A DNA stretch of 64,000 nt from Pseudoflavonifractor sp902362925 (lineage in GTDB: Bacteria > Bacillota > Clostridia > Oscillospirales > Oscillospiraceae): assembly GCA_902362925.1 (NCBI GenBank), contig CABIYL010000011.1; one strand, given 5' to 3'. Made by a program: the position numbers and the translations under genes. Positions 34,041 to 42,642 of the stretch are shown in pieces (within the stretch, counting starts at the first letter, position 1; each line of letters opens with the position of its first letter). Below the pieces are notes generated by a model. That model made no database searches. It was given only the letters and a program-made list of their open reading frames with translations, and was not told where the DNA came from.

Positions 34041-34982
34041 TTACAGTTTTTCCGCGATGCGCAGCTTGGCGCTGCGGGCGCGGGCGTTTTCGTTCAGTTC
34101 TTCCTCGCCGGATACGATGGGCTTTTTGTTCACCAGCCGGATAACCGGCTTCTTTCCGCACACACACACCGGGAAGTCGGGCGGGCAGGTGCAGCCCTTG
34201 GCGAAGGCGGCAAAGGCGTTCTTCACAATCCGGTCCTCCAGCGAGTGGAAGGAGATGATAGCCAGCCGTCCGCCGGGCGCCAGCGCAGGCACCGCCGCCT
34301 GGATCAGCTTGTCCGCGGCGGAGAGCTCGTCGTTCACCGCGATGCGGATGGCCTGAAAGGACCGCTTGGCCGGGTGCTGCTTCTCACGCAGGGCGTGGGC
34401 AGGCATGGCCGAGCGGATGATATCCACCAATTCAAGGGTGGTCTCAATGGGAGCCTTCTCCCGGGCGCGTACAATGGCCGCAGCGATGGCGGGGGCATAC
34501 CGCTCCTCGCCAAACTGGAACAGAATCCGCCGGATCTCCTCCTGGGGCCACTCGTTGACCACCGTTCTGGCGGTCAGGGCCTCGGACTGGTCCATTCTCA
34601 TGTCCAGGGGAGCGTCGGCCATGTAGGAGAAGCCACGGCTGGCGTCATCCAGCTGAGGGGAGGACACGCCCAGATCGGCCAGCACGCCGCTCAGCTTGTC
34701 CAGCTTCAGCCGGTCCAGAATGTCCGCCAGGTCGCCGAAGTTGCCGTGAACCAGGGTCACCCGGTCCATCAGGCCCTCCAGCCGTCCGGGAGCCGCGTCC
34801 AGGGCAGCCTGGTCCCGGTCAATGCAGATGAGCTGTCCTGTGGTCAGCCGCCGGGCGATCTCCCGGGAGTGTCCGGCACGGCCCAGGGTGGCGTCCACAT
34901 AGGTGCCCGTGGGGTCGATATTCAATCCGTCGATGCACTCCTGGAGCAGCACCGGCTTGTGGGAAAATTCCATCTCACTCAT
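34041..34982 (-). CDS. rsmH: 16S rRNA (cytosine1402-N4)-methyltransferase
   Basis: RsmH (MraW) methylates C1402 of 16S rRNA in the P site, using S-adenosylmethionine. The 313 residues show the family start FSHKPVLLQECIDGL, the SAM-binding YVDATLGRAGHSREIARRL, GVLADLGVSSPQLDD, and the C-terminal SFHSLEDRIVKNAF. An AAGGGG lies seven bases before the ATG, and the gene starts two bases after the mraZ stop. It is the second gene of the dcw cluster. Confidence 0.96.
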   Translation of the reverse strand: MSEMEFSHKPVLLQECIDGLNIDPTGTYVDATLGRAGHSREIARRLTTGQLICIDRDQAALDAAPGRLEGLMDRVTLVHGNFGDLADILDRLKLDKLSGVLADLGVSSPQLDDASRGFSYMADAPLDMRMDQSEALTARTVVNEWPQEEIRRILFQFGEERYAPAIAAAIVRAREKAPIETTLELVDIIRSAMPAHALREKQHPAKRSFQAIRIAVNDELSAADKLIQAAVPALAPGGRLAIISFHSLEDRIVKNAFAAFAKGCTCPPDFPVCVCGKKPVIRLVNKKPIVSGEEELNENARARSAKLRIAEKL

Positions 34983-34983
34983 A

Positions 34984-35406
34984 TTACAGCCCCAGCCCCT
35001 TGAGGATGGCGTTCATCTTCTCGGGGGTGATCTCCTCCTGCTTCTCCTGCCAGCGCTCGGCGCTCCAGATTTCCGCCCGGTTGTGGACGCCGGTGATGAC
35101 CGCGTCCTTCTCCAGGCCGGCGAACTTCCGCAGCATGGCAGGGATAACGATCCGGCCCTGACTGTCCGGCTCGCATTTGGCGGCATTGGCGAACAGGGGG
35201 CGCATGGCCACCGACTCCGTCATGGGCAGAGCGGCAAACTTGGCGGTAAAGGTGTCCCAGGTCTCCTGGGGATAGACAGCCAGACAGCCGTCAATGCCCA
35301 TGGTGACGTAGAGGGTGTCTCCCAGTTCACGGCGGAGCTGGGCGGGAATGAACAGGCGGCCCTTGGCGTCGAGGCTGTGCTCGTAAGTGCCGGTGGCGCT
35401 CATCAT
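34984..35406 (-). CDS. mraZ: Transcriptional regulator MraZ
   Basis: MraZ is a ring-forming AbrB-like DNA-binding protein that represses its own dcw promoter in E. coli. The 140 residues contain two copies of the MraZ fold with the motif DAKGRLFIPAQLR and its second copy DSQGRIVIPAMLR. It is the first gene of the dcw cluster, about 75 bases downstream of a clear promoter. The 5' region contains TGGGG-N5-TGGAG on the reverse strand (near 35447-35467), close to the TGGGN repeats bound by MraZ in E. coli, so autoregulation is plausible. Confidence 0.96.
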   Translation of the reverse strand: MMSATGTYEHSLDAKGRLFIPAQLRRELGDTLYVTMGIDGCLAVYPQETWDTFTAKFAALPMTESVAMRPLFANAAKCEPDSQGRIVIPAMLRKFAGLEKDAVITGVHNRAEIWSAERWQEKQEEITPEKMNAILKGLGL

Positions 35407-35478
35407 TCCCCTTCACCTCTCCTCCACTTTCCCCCCTCTGGGCTATGGTAGGCTCCATTTTGCCCCACCAGTGTTTTT

Positions 35479-35507
35479 AGTATAATTGTTATGTAACCAA
35501 ATTGCAA
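35479..35507 (-). promoter_or_regulatory. Promoter of the dcw cluster
   Basis: Reverse strand: TTGCAA (35502-35507), 17-base spacer, TATACT (35479-35484), 73 bases before mraZ. The 35508-35797 stretch between the two divergent promoters is AT-rich and holds no gene that I can see. Confidence 0.8.
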
Positions 35508-35797
35508 CCCTTTTTTAACTCTTTTTTCCCTGCCAACCCCGGTATTTTCGTGTGAAAACAAGTGTTTTCCGCACAAGAAACGTATGTTCGATTACTTCTG
35601 TAAACAGGATATCATGGCCAATTATCCTGTTTTATGTCTCCTTTCCGCCAAAGGGGGCGAAGCTCGTTACTTTTTTCACATTTGCGTCCACTTTTTTATT
35701 TTCGCGTTACCATCTTCTTCGACAATTTCTGACCGGCGGTAAATTTTCCGTCCCCCGTTTTTCCGCCCTCTCCCTGTTCAACTTCCAGATCATGTGA

Positions 35798-35803
35798 TAT
35801 AAT
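35798..35803 (+). promoter_or_regulatory. Extended -10 promoter of the glyoxalase/O-acylation operon
   Basis: TATAAT preceded by TGA, giving TGNTATAAT, 58 bases before the start codon. No good -35 at 17 bases, which is tolerated by extended -10 promoters. Confidence 0.6.
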
Positions 35804-35861
35804 GCTCTGCGTTGTCTTTTGGCAATCATTCCGTCCACATCTTATCAATGAGGTGAACCAT

Positions 35862-36230
35862 ATGCTGCGCTTTGCTCACTTTAACTTCAATGTTCTGGAC
35901 CTGGACAGGTCCCTGGCCTTCTACCGGGACGCCCTGGAGCTCTCTCCGGTGCGCACCAAGGAGGCGGGAGACGGCTCCTTCAAGCTGGTGTACCTGGGCG
36001 ACGGGGAGACCGGCTTTGAGCTGGAGCTGACTTGGCTGAAAGACCGCACCGAGCCCTATGACCTGGGTGAGTGCGAGTTCCACCTGGCCTTTGTCACCGA
36101 CCGGTATGACGAGCTCTACCGCCGCCACAAGGAGATGGGCTGCGTCTGCTTTGAGAACCCGGCCATGGGCATCTACTTCATCGAGGACCCGGACGGCTAC
36201 TGGATCGAGATCGTCCCCGCCAAGGAGTAA
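35862..36230 (+). CDS. gloA: Glyoxalase I-like VOC-fold protein
   Basis: This 122-residue protein has the vicinal-oxygen-chelate fold. It has FAHFNFNVLDLDRSLAFYRDAL at its start (His5 as metal ligand) and KLVYLGDGETGFELELT. It then has ECEFHLAFVTDRYDELY with a second histidine and IYFIEDPDGYWIEIV with the final glutamate. The four metal ligands expected of lactoylglutathione lyase-type enzymes seem to be kept, so methylglyoxal detoxification with a thiol adduct is likely. The ATG at 35862 has GAGGTG six bases upstream. Why it leads an O-acylation operon is unclear; the next gene starts six bases after its stop. Confidence 0.82.
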   Translation: MLRFAHFNFNVLDLDRSLAFYRDALELSPVRTKEAGDGSFKLVYLGDGETGFELELTWLKDRTEPYDLGECEFHLAFVTDRYDELYRRHKEMGCVCFENPAMGIYFIEDPDGYWIEIVPAKE

Positions 36231-36236
36231 ACCTCC

Positions 36237-37301
36237 ATGGCCAAGACCTCTGACGGCCGTCTGGCCTACGCCGACCTGCTGCGGGTGCTCTCCATCGCTG
36301 CGGTGGTGGTCATCCATGTGGTGAGCCTGTGGATCTACGATGTGCCCGTTGGGAGCGGCGCGTGGGATATATATAATGTATACGACAGCCTGGTGCGCTG
36401 GTGCGTGCCCGTGTTCGTCATGCTCTCCGGCATGTTCCTGCTGGACCCCAAGAAGAGCCTGACCCTGCCCAAGCTGTTTTTCCACCATATCCTGCGCATC
36501 TTCGTGGCACTGGTTGTGTGGGGCGCGGTGTATGCCATCGTGGACTTCGGCCGGGTGAACGGCGTGTTCACCTGGGCTGGTATCCGCTCCGCCCTGTATA
36601 CCGCCCTACTGGGCAGCACCCACTATCACCTGTGGTTCCTCTATATTATCCTGGGGCTCTACCTGGTGACCCCCATTCTCCGCTCCTTTGTCCAGGGGGC
36701 CTCCCGGAGGGATTTTCACTACTTCTTCCTGCTGTGCTTCGTGGTGACCTATCTGCTGCCCCTCCTGCTCCAGCTGCGGCCCAGCCAGACCGTCTCCACC
36801 TACCTCTCCCGGCTCAACCTGCACATGGTCATGGGCTATGTGGGGTACTACGTGGCGGGGTATTACCTGAAAACCTTCACGCTGGGCCGGATTGCGGAAA
36901 TCATCATCTATCTGCTGGGCATCGGCGGAGCGGCGGCCACCATCTGGGGCACCCGGGTGCTCTCCCTCCAGAGCGGCACCCTGTCCGGCGTGCTGTACGA
37001 GTATATGACCCCCAACGTGGCGGCCATGGCGGTGGCGGTGTTCGTGCTGTTCCGGTACCTGCTGGGGGTGAGCGACGAGGGCTCCCGGCGGCAGAGCCTG
37101 TCCGGACTGGCGAAAATCACCTTCGGCGTCTACCTGGTCCACGACCTGTTTCTCATGGCCTACCGCCATCTTGGCATTGCCCAGCTGCCCCTGCCGCCGG
37201 TGCTGGCAGTGCCCGTTGTCACCGCCCTGGTGCTCATCCCCTCGGCGGCGGTGGCCTGGCTCATCAGCAAAATCCCCTTCGCGGGCCGTTACCTCACCTG
37301 A
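36237..37301 (+). CDS. Acyltransferase family 3 membrane protein
   Basis: This 354-residue polytopic protein has about ten transmembrane helices. It has the family start YADLLRVLSIAAVVVIHV with the conserved Arg and His of acyltransferase-3/WecH/OatA-type enzymes. These move acetyl or other short acyl groups from the cytoplasm to surface sugars. No C-terminal SGNH domain is attached, but an AlgX-like DHHW protein is encoded two genes downstream. The start has GGAG nine bases upstream, overlapping the preceding gene's end. With the MBOAT and DHHW genes it forms a probable surface polysaccharide O-acetylation operon. Confidence 0.85.
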   Translation: MAKTSDGRLAYADLLRVLSIAAVVVIHVVSLWIYDVPVGSGAWDIYNVYDSLVRWCVPVFVMLSGMFLLDPKKSLTLPKLFFHHILRIFVALVVWGAVYAIVDFGRVNGVFTWAGIRSALYTALLGSTHYHLWFLYIILGLYLVTPILRSFVQGASRRDFHYFFLLCFVVTYLLPLLLQLRPSQTVSTYLSRLNLHMVMGYVGYYVAGYYLKTFTLGRIAEIIIYLLGIGGAAATIWGTRVLSLQSGTLSGVLYEYMTPNVAAMAVAVFVLFRYLLGVSDEGSRRQSLSGLAKITFGVYLVHDLFLMAYRHLGIAQLPLPPVLAVPVVTALVLIPSAAVAWLISKIPFAGRYLT

Positions 37302-37332
37302 CGGTCCCAATCTTCACTAAGGAGTTCGACCC

Positions 37333-38751
37333 ATGCTTTTTTCCAGCTCTGTGTTCCTGTTTTTGTTCCTGCCGGTGGTGCTTCTGGTGTACTACCTCCC
37401 CCTTCGGAAGTGGCGGCAGGGGCAGAACATCTTTCTGACCCTGGCGTCCCTGTTCTTCTACGCCTGGGGTGAGCCCTGGTTCGTCCTGGTGATGATGGGC
37501 TCCATCGTGGCCAACTACCTGTTCGGTCTGTGGGTGGCCGCCTGGAAGAACCACGGCCGCAGCCTGCGGCTCCCCGTCACCATGGCGGTCATCTGCAACC
37601 TGTCCATCCTCTTTATCTTCAAGTATCTCACCTTTGTGCTCACCAACCTGAATCTGCTGGGCTTCCAGCTGACGGCGCCCATCATAAACCTGCCCATCGG
37701 CATCTCCTTCTTCACCTTCCAGGCCATGAGCTATGTGCTGGACGTGGCCCGGGGACGGGGACAGGCCCAGAAGAGCCTGCTCAACGTGGGACTCTACATC
37801 TCCTTCTTCCCCCAGCTCATCGCCGGCCCCATCGTGAAGTACGAGACGGTGGCGGAGGAGATCCTCCACCGCCGGGAGAACTGGGACGACTTCACCGCCG
37901 GTGTCCAGCGCTTCCTGATGGGCCTGGGCAAGAAGGTCATCCTCTCCAACCAGCTGGCCGTTGTGGCCGACGCCGCCTTCAACCACGGCCAGCCTCAGTC
38001 GGTGGCCTTCGCCTGGCTGGGCGCCGTGTGCTACATCCTCCAGCTCTACTACGACTTCGGCGGCTACTCCGACATGGCCATCGGCCTGGGCCGGATGTTC
38101 GGCTTCCACTTCCTGGAGAACTTTGACTACCCCTACATCTCCACCTCGGTCACCGAGTTCTGGCGCCGGTGGCACATCTCCCTCACCTCCTGGTTCCGTG
38201 ACTACGTCTACTTCCCCCTGGGCGGCAGCCGGGTGGACAAGAAGTGGAAGGTAGTGCGCAACATCTTTGTGGTGTGGCTTCTCACCGGCATCTGGCACGG
38301 CGCCAACTGGACCTATGTGGTCTGGGGCCTGCTGAACTACGCCCTGCTCATGCTGGAGAAGTACGGCAAGATGGGCAAGGGCTGGCCCAAGGCCATCGGC
38401 TGGTTCTACACCCAGGTGGCCTTTGTGCTCACCTGCGTGGTGTTCCGGTCCGACTCCCTGTCCGCCGCCGGGTCCTACTTCCTCTCGCTGTTCCATATCG
38501 GCTCCATGCCGGTGTGGAGCAGCCAGGCGGCCCTCTACCTGCGGGAATACTGGATTATCCTGCTGGCCGCCGTGCTCTGCGCCGCCCCCACCGCCACCTG
38601 GATTCGGAAAAAGCTGACCGTCACGGCAAACGGCAAACTGCTGCCCGTGTGGGACTGCGTGTCCACCCTGGCCCTGCTGGTGGTCTTTGTGGTGGCCGTG
38701 TGCTTCACCATCAAGGGCACCTACAATCCCTTCATCTACTTTAATTTCTGA
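37333..38751 (+). CDS. MBOAT family O-acyltransferase (AlgI/DltB type)
   Basis: The 472-residue polytopic membrane protein belongs to the membrane-bound O-acyltransferases. Visible signatures are FFPQLIAGPIVKY, the DFGGYSDMAIGLGRMFGF stretch, EFWRRWHISLTSWFRDYVY, and the catalytic histidine in GIWHGANWTYV. AlgI-type members pass acetyl groups across the membrane to a periplasmic or extracellular acceptor protein such as AlgJ/AlgX. The following gene encodes just such a protein. GGAG lies eight bases upstream of the ATG. Confidence 0.93.
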   Translation: MLFSSSVFLFLFLPVVLLVYYLPLRKWRQGQNIFLTLASLFFYAWGEPWFVLVMMGSIVANYLFGLWVAAWKNHGRSLRLPVTMAVICNLSILFIFKYLTFVLTNLNLLGFQLTAPIINLPIGISFFTFQAMSYVLDVARGRGQAQKSLLNVGLYISFFPQLIAGPIVKYETVAEEILHRRENWDDFTAGVQRFLMGLGKKVILSNQLAVVADAAFNHGQPQSVAFAWLGAVCYILQLYYDFGGYSDMAIGLGRMFGFHFLENFDYPYISTSVTEFWRRWHISLTSWFRDYVYFPLGGSRVDKKWKVVRNIFVVWLLTGIWHGANWTYVVWGLLNYALLMLEKYGKMGKGWPKAIGWFYTQVAFVLTCVVFRSDSLSAAGSYFLSLFHIGSMPVWSSQAALYLREYWIILLAAVLCAAPTATWIRKKLTVTANGKLLPVWDCVSTLALLVVFVVAVCFTIKGTYNPFIYFNF

Positions 38752-38763
38752 GGAGGACGCACC

Positions 38764-39999
38764 ATGAGCAAACTGAAACGCAATCTTACCGCCGTCCTCT
38801 TCCTGCTGGGCATCGGAGCCGGTCTGGTGGTGGCCATAACCGCCTTTTTCAGCGGCAGCGGCAACCTGCGGGCCGAGTTCGGAAAGGTACGCCGTGACTT
38901 CTCCTACCTGCCCACCTTCCTCTCCAGCGCGGAGAACGCCCTGAACCAGGACCTGGACAAGGACCACCACTTCATCCAGCTCTACGGCGGCATCCAGCGG
39001 CTCATGGGCCGCCGGGTGGTGGAGGACGTGGAGGCGGACTACACCGTCATCAAGCTGGACAACGGAGATTTGGCCTTTGAGAACCTGTACGGCGGCCCCA
39101 CCGACACCCGGCCCCACGCCCAGGCGGTGGCAGATTTCCAGGAACAGCTGGCCGAAAAGGACATCCCCCTGCTCTACGTCCAGGCTCCCCAGAAGGTGAG
39201 CCAGAGCGGCGATGAGTTGCCCGAGGGCGTCACCGACTACGGCCACGAAAATGCCGACCTGCTCCTCTCCACCCTGAACGACCTGGGTGTGGACACTCTG
39301 GACCTGCGTCCTGTGCTGGAGGAGGCATCCCAGGCCCCCGGCGCGCTCCCCTTCTACTTCCGCACCGACCACCACTGGACCCCCGAGGGCGGCTTTGTGG
39401 GCTATCAGGCGGTGACGGAGCGTCTGTCGGAGATTCTGGGCTATGAGGTTAACCCCCTCTACACCGACCCGGACAGCTACACCAAAATCACCTACGAGGA
39501 CTCCTTCCTGGGCAGCCAGGGCAAGCGGGTGGGCACGCTGTACACCGGCGTGGACAGCATCAACCTGTGGAAGCCCAACTTTGAGACCAGCTTCACCTAC
39601 TCGGTGCCCCTCAACGCCATCGAGCGCACCGGTCCCTTTGAGGAGTCCCTTCTATTCCCGGAGCGGGTGGAGGAGATTGACTACTTCAACGGCAACCCCT
39701 ACACCCTCTACGCCGGCGGCGACTACAACCTGGCCCGCATGACCAACCACCTGAACCCCGACGGACCCCGGGTGCTGCTGATTCGTGACTCCTTCTCCTG
39801 CATCCTGGCCCCCTTCCTGGCCCTGGACTGCTCGGAGCTCATCACCATTGACCTGCGCTACTTCAAGGACAATCTGATGGACTACATGGACTGGCTGGAC
39901 CCGGACATGGTGGTGGTGATGTACTGCGCCAGCTCCACCCGTCTGCCCGAGCTGTTCCAGTTCTTCGGCGCCGACACAAAGCCGGAATTCCGCTACTAA
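38764..39999 (+). CDS. DHHW/AlgX-type SGNH-like surface acetyltransferase protein
   Basis: The 411-residue protein has an N-terminal signal anchor (about 9-29) and an extracytoplasmic domain. That domain has the DHHW signature RTDHHWTPEGG and the downstream LLIRDSFSC serine motif, characteristic of AlgJ/AlgX/DHHW proteins paired with MBOAT enzymes. Asp, His and Ser would form the SGNH-like catalytic triad that transfers acetyl to a polysaccharide. GAGGAGG lies seven bases before the ATG, 12 bases after the MBOAT stop. The acceptor polymer is unknown. Confidence 0.9.
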   Translation: MSKLKRNLTAVLFLLGIGAGLVVAITAFFSGSGNLRAEFGKVRRDFSYLPTFLSSAENALNQDLDKDHHFIQLYGGIQRLMGRRVVEDVEADYTVIKLDNGDLAFENLYGGPTDTRPHAQAVADFQEQLAEKDIPLLYVQAPQKVSQSGDELPEGVTDYGHENADLLLSTLNDLGVDTLDLRPVLEEASQAPGALPFYFRTDHHWTPEGGFVGYQAVTERLSEILGYEVNPLYTDPDSYTKITYEDSFLGSQGKRVGTLYTGVDSINLWKPNFETSFTYSVPLNAIERTGPFEESLLFPERVEEIDYFNGNPYTLYAGGDYNLARMTNHLNPDGPRVLLIRDSFSCILAPFLALDCSELITIDLRYFKDNLMDYMDWLDPDMVVVMYCASSTRLPELFQFFGADTKPEFRY

Positions 40000-40018
40000 A
40001 ACATAAGAGGTGAACGGA

Positions 40019-41239
40019 TTGAACGCCGCACAGCCCTCGCTCCGCAGGCTGGACCTGCACTATATTGTCATGCAGATGGGCTACTGGGCCATGTTTGCCG
40101 CTATCTGCGCCTACCTGGCCGCCCTGCTGGGAGAGCGTGGCTTCTCCAACAGCCAGATCGGCCTGCTCATCGCCATCCGCTGTCTGGCGGGTATCATCTT
40201 CCAGCCCCTGCTGGGCGGCTTTGCCGACCGGCACCCCGAAATTCCCCTGAAGGTCATCGTCTCCCTGTCCCTGGCCCTGTCTCTGGCCGCCTCCCTGGCG
40301 TTCCTCCTCTGGCCCATGGGCATGGGAGGCACCGCCGTCATCCTCATCATCCTGGGCGGCTTCGAAATCTCCGCCTATCCCCTGATGGACGCCATGGCCA
40401 TCCAGTTCATCAACGCTGGTATGCCCATCCGGTACAGCCTGGGCCGGGGCATCGGCTCCATGGCCTACGCCGTCACCTGCGTCATCCTGGGCCTCCAGAC
40501 CCAGGCCATGGGCGTGGAGAGCACCCTCATCACCCATGCGGTGCTGGTGGCGGCGGTCATCGCCCTGACCATCACCTACCCCACCTTCCGCTCTGCTACT
40601 GCGGCAGCGGACGCGCCCCCTGCGGAGAAGCCCCACTCGGTGTGGTACCTGCTGCGGAACAATCCCCCCTTCACCCTCATGCTGGTGGCCATCCTGCTGG
40701 GCCTCACCGCCTGCCTGCCCATGTCCAACTTTCTGGTCAACGTGGTGGAGAGCCGGGGCGGCAACAGCGCCGACCTGGGCGTGGCGCTGTTCATCATGGG
40801 CGGCTTTGAGCTGCCCACCGCCTTCTTCTTCCAGCGCATGCTCCGCCGCCTGGGCAGCGGAAAACTCATCCTCATCAGCATGGTGTTTACCGTTCTGAAG
40901 GCCGTGGCGCTGCTGCTGTCCTTCAATCTGGCCACTGTGTTCCTGGCCCAGCCCCTCCAGATGCTGGGGTACGGCCTGTTCACCCCGGCGTCGGTGTACT
41001 TTGTCAACGAGTCGGTGCCTGAGGCCGACCGGGTGCGGGGTCAGACGGTGATGATGGTGGCCTCCAACGGCATGGGCGGCATGCTGGGCAGCTACATCAG
41101 TGGTCTGGCCCTGGACGCAGGCGCATCCCTGCCCATGGGCGGAGCCAACCTGATGCTGCTGTGCTGCATCGCGCTGGGCTGCGCCGCCACCGCGCTGGCC
41201 GCGGCCGCACTAGCCTGGAGCAGAATGACAAATAAATAA
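40019..41239 (+). CDS. MFS transporter
   Basis: This 406-residue protein has 12 predicted transmembrane helices and the MFS loop 2-3 motif GGFADRHPEIP. It is closest by eye to the MFS_1-like/nucleoside-sugar permease group (YFVNESVPEADRVRGQ). The substrate is unknown. I chose the TTG at 40019-40021 because GAGG lies eight bases upstream; the GTG nine bases earlier overlaps that ribosome site. It is the last gene of the glyoxalase/O-acylation operon, directly before a strong terminator. Confidence 0.82.
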   Translation: MNAAQPSLRRLDLHYIVMQMGYWAMFAAICAYLAALLGERGFSNSQIGLLIAIRCLAGIIFQPLLGGFADRHPEIPLKVIVSLSLALSLAASLAFLLWPMGMGGTAVILIILGGFEISAYPLMDAMAIQFINAGMPIRYSLGRGIGSMAYAVTCVILGLQTQAMGVESTLITHAVLVAAVIALTITYPTFRSATAAADAPPAEKPHSVWYLLRNNPPFTLMLVAILLGLTACLPMSNFLVNVVESRGGNSADLGVALFIMGGFELPTAFFFQRMLRRLGSGKLILISMVFTVLKAVALLLSFNLATVFLAQPLQMLGYGLFTPASVYFVNESVPEADRVRGQTVMMVASNGMGGMLGSYISGLALDAGASLPMGGANLMLLCCIALGCAATALAAAALAWSRMTNK

Positions 41240-41274
41240 CAAAAACAGGGCTTTGACAGCCCTGTTTTTGTTTT
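41240..41274 (+). terminator. Terminator of the O-acylation operon
   Basis: A 13-bp stem (CAAAAACAGGGCT and complement, loop TTGAC) followed by TTTT, directly after the MFS stop codon. Confidence 0.93.
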
Positions 41275-41311
41275 ACCTGCGATTTTTCCGCAAAATTTTT
41301 TGATTTACTCT

Positions 41312-41340
41312 TTTCAACTGCTTTGCTACCATGCTATAAT
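41312..41340 (+). promoter_or_regulatory. Promoter of the aromatic acid exporter-like gene
   Basis: TTTCAA (41312-41317), 17-base spacer, TATAAT (41335-41340) with an extended TGC in front. Confidence 0.65.
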
Positions 41341-41394
41341 GTTCCCATATATGGAACAGACCGGAAAATACTTTGGAGTTGGAGCGATTTTGAC

Positions 41395-41917
41395 ATGAGC
41401 CAAAACAGTCCCTCAGCCCGTCCCTTCCCCAGAATCGGCATGCGCAACATCAAGACGGCCACAGCCGCGGCCCTGTGCGCGCTGGTGTACTTCTTCCTAG
41501 ACCGCAGCCCCGCCTTTGCCTGTATCGGCGCCATCTTCGGCATGGGCAGCGACCTGGAAAATTCCCGGCTTCACGGCGGCAACCGTCTCTTCGGCACCCT
41601 CATCGGCGGCCTGCTGGGCATGGCTCTGTTCCGGGTGTACCTGATTTTCTACCCCAACGGCGGCCACTCCCTGCTGCTGGTACCCCTGGTATTCGTGGGC
41701 GTGGTCATTCTCATTCTCCTGTGTCAGGTCTTCTGGGTGGGCGGCGTGCAGCCCGGCGGCGTGGTGCTGTGCATCCTGCTGTTCAACACCCCGGTGGACA
41801 CCTACGTCAGCTACGCCCTCAACCGCATCCTGGACACCGCCATCGGCGTGGTGGCGGCCATGGTGGTCAACAGCCTGTTCCCCGGCGGCTTCACCTTCCA
41901 GCATCTCAAGGAGCATC
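41395..41917 (+). CDS. FUSC/ArAE-type membrane protein (3' part in gap)
   Basis: The visible 174 residues contain a short basic cytoplasmic start (MSQNSPSARPFPRIG) and five or six transmembrane helices. They include NIKTATAAALCALVYFFLDR, FACIGAIFGMGSDLENSRLHG and NRLFGTLIGGLLGMALF, which match the N-terminal half of aromatic acid exporter/fusaric acid resistance-like proteins (DUF939 type). Such proteins have a second, cytoplasmic half, which would lie in the gap. The ATG at 41395 has GGAG ten bases upstream. The stop is not visible. Confidence 0.75.
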
Positions 41918-42231
41918 NNNNNNNNNNNNNNNNNNNNNNNNNNNNNNNNNNNNNNNNNNNNNNNNNNNNNNNNNNNNNNNNNNNNNNNNNNNNNNNNNNN
42001 NNNNNNNNNNNNNNNNNNNNNNNNNNNNNNNNNNNNNNNNNNNNNNNNNNNNNNNNNNNNNNNNNNNNNNNNNNNNNNNNNNNNNNNNNNNNNNNNNNNN
42101 NNNNNNNNNNNNNNNNNNNNNNNNNNNNNNNNNNNNNNNNNNNNNNNNNNNNNNNNNNNNNNNNNNNNNNNNNNNNNNNNNNNNNNNNNNNNNNNNNNNN
42201 NNNNNNNNNNNNNNNNNNNNNNNNNNNNNNN
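41918..42231. other. Assembly gap (314 N)
   Basis: Unknown sequence between two convergent, truncated genes. The true length is uncertain and may be larger, since the FUSC-like gene normally needs several hundred more bases. Confidence 0.99.
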
Positions 42232-42638
42232 AGCAGGTAGGACACATTCAGGTGCTGGTGGGCCGCCACGTATTTCCCCCGCTTTACATGTCCCCACACG
42301 GGCAGGATGTCCAGAGAGGCGATATCTCTGGACAGGGGGCGCACATGGGTGACGCCGGTCTCCTCCGTGGCCTCCCGCAGAGCCACGGCCAGCAGATCGC
42401 TGTCCCCGTCTGCGTGGCCGCCGGTCCAGGCCCAAACCTTATAGATGTTGTGGTGGGCCATGAGCACCTTGGTGGCGTCGGCGTTGACCACAAAGCCGGA
42501 GCTGGTGATGTGGGCGTACTCATTCTGCCGGGTGAGCACGGTGTCGGGGTACCGGGCCACATAGTCCAGGATAATCCGCTTGTCGGTCTCCTCCTGCTCA
42601 TTCTGAGGGCGGTAGGCCCGGATGTCATCCGCGTACAT
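42232..42638 (-). CDS. Nudix hydrolase (3' part in gap)
   Basis: The visible 135 residues start at the ATG 42636-42638 (GGGG seven bases upstream), four bases after the folA stop. The Nudix box reads GHADGDSDLLAVALREATEETG. The REATEETG half is intact, but the first glutamate of GX5E is Ser, as in the GGHADGD subfamily that often has a variable residue there. Substrates of Nudix enzymes are nucleoside diphosphate derivatives. Position at the end of a thyA-folA operon suggests nucleotide clean-up. The C-terminus is in the gap. Confidence 0.85.
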
Positions 42639-42642
42639 CACG

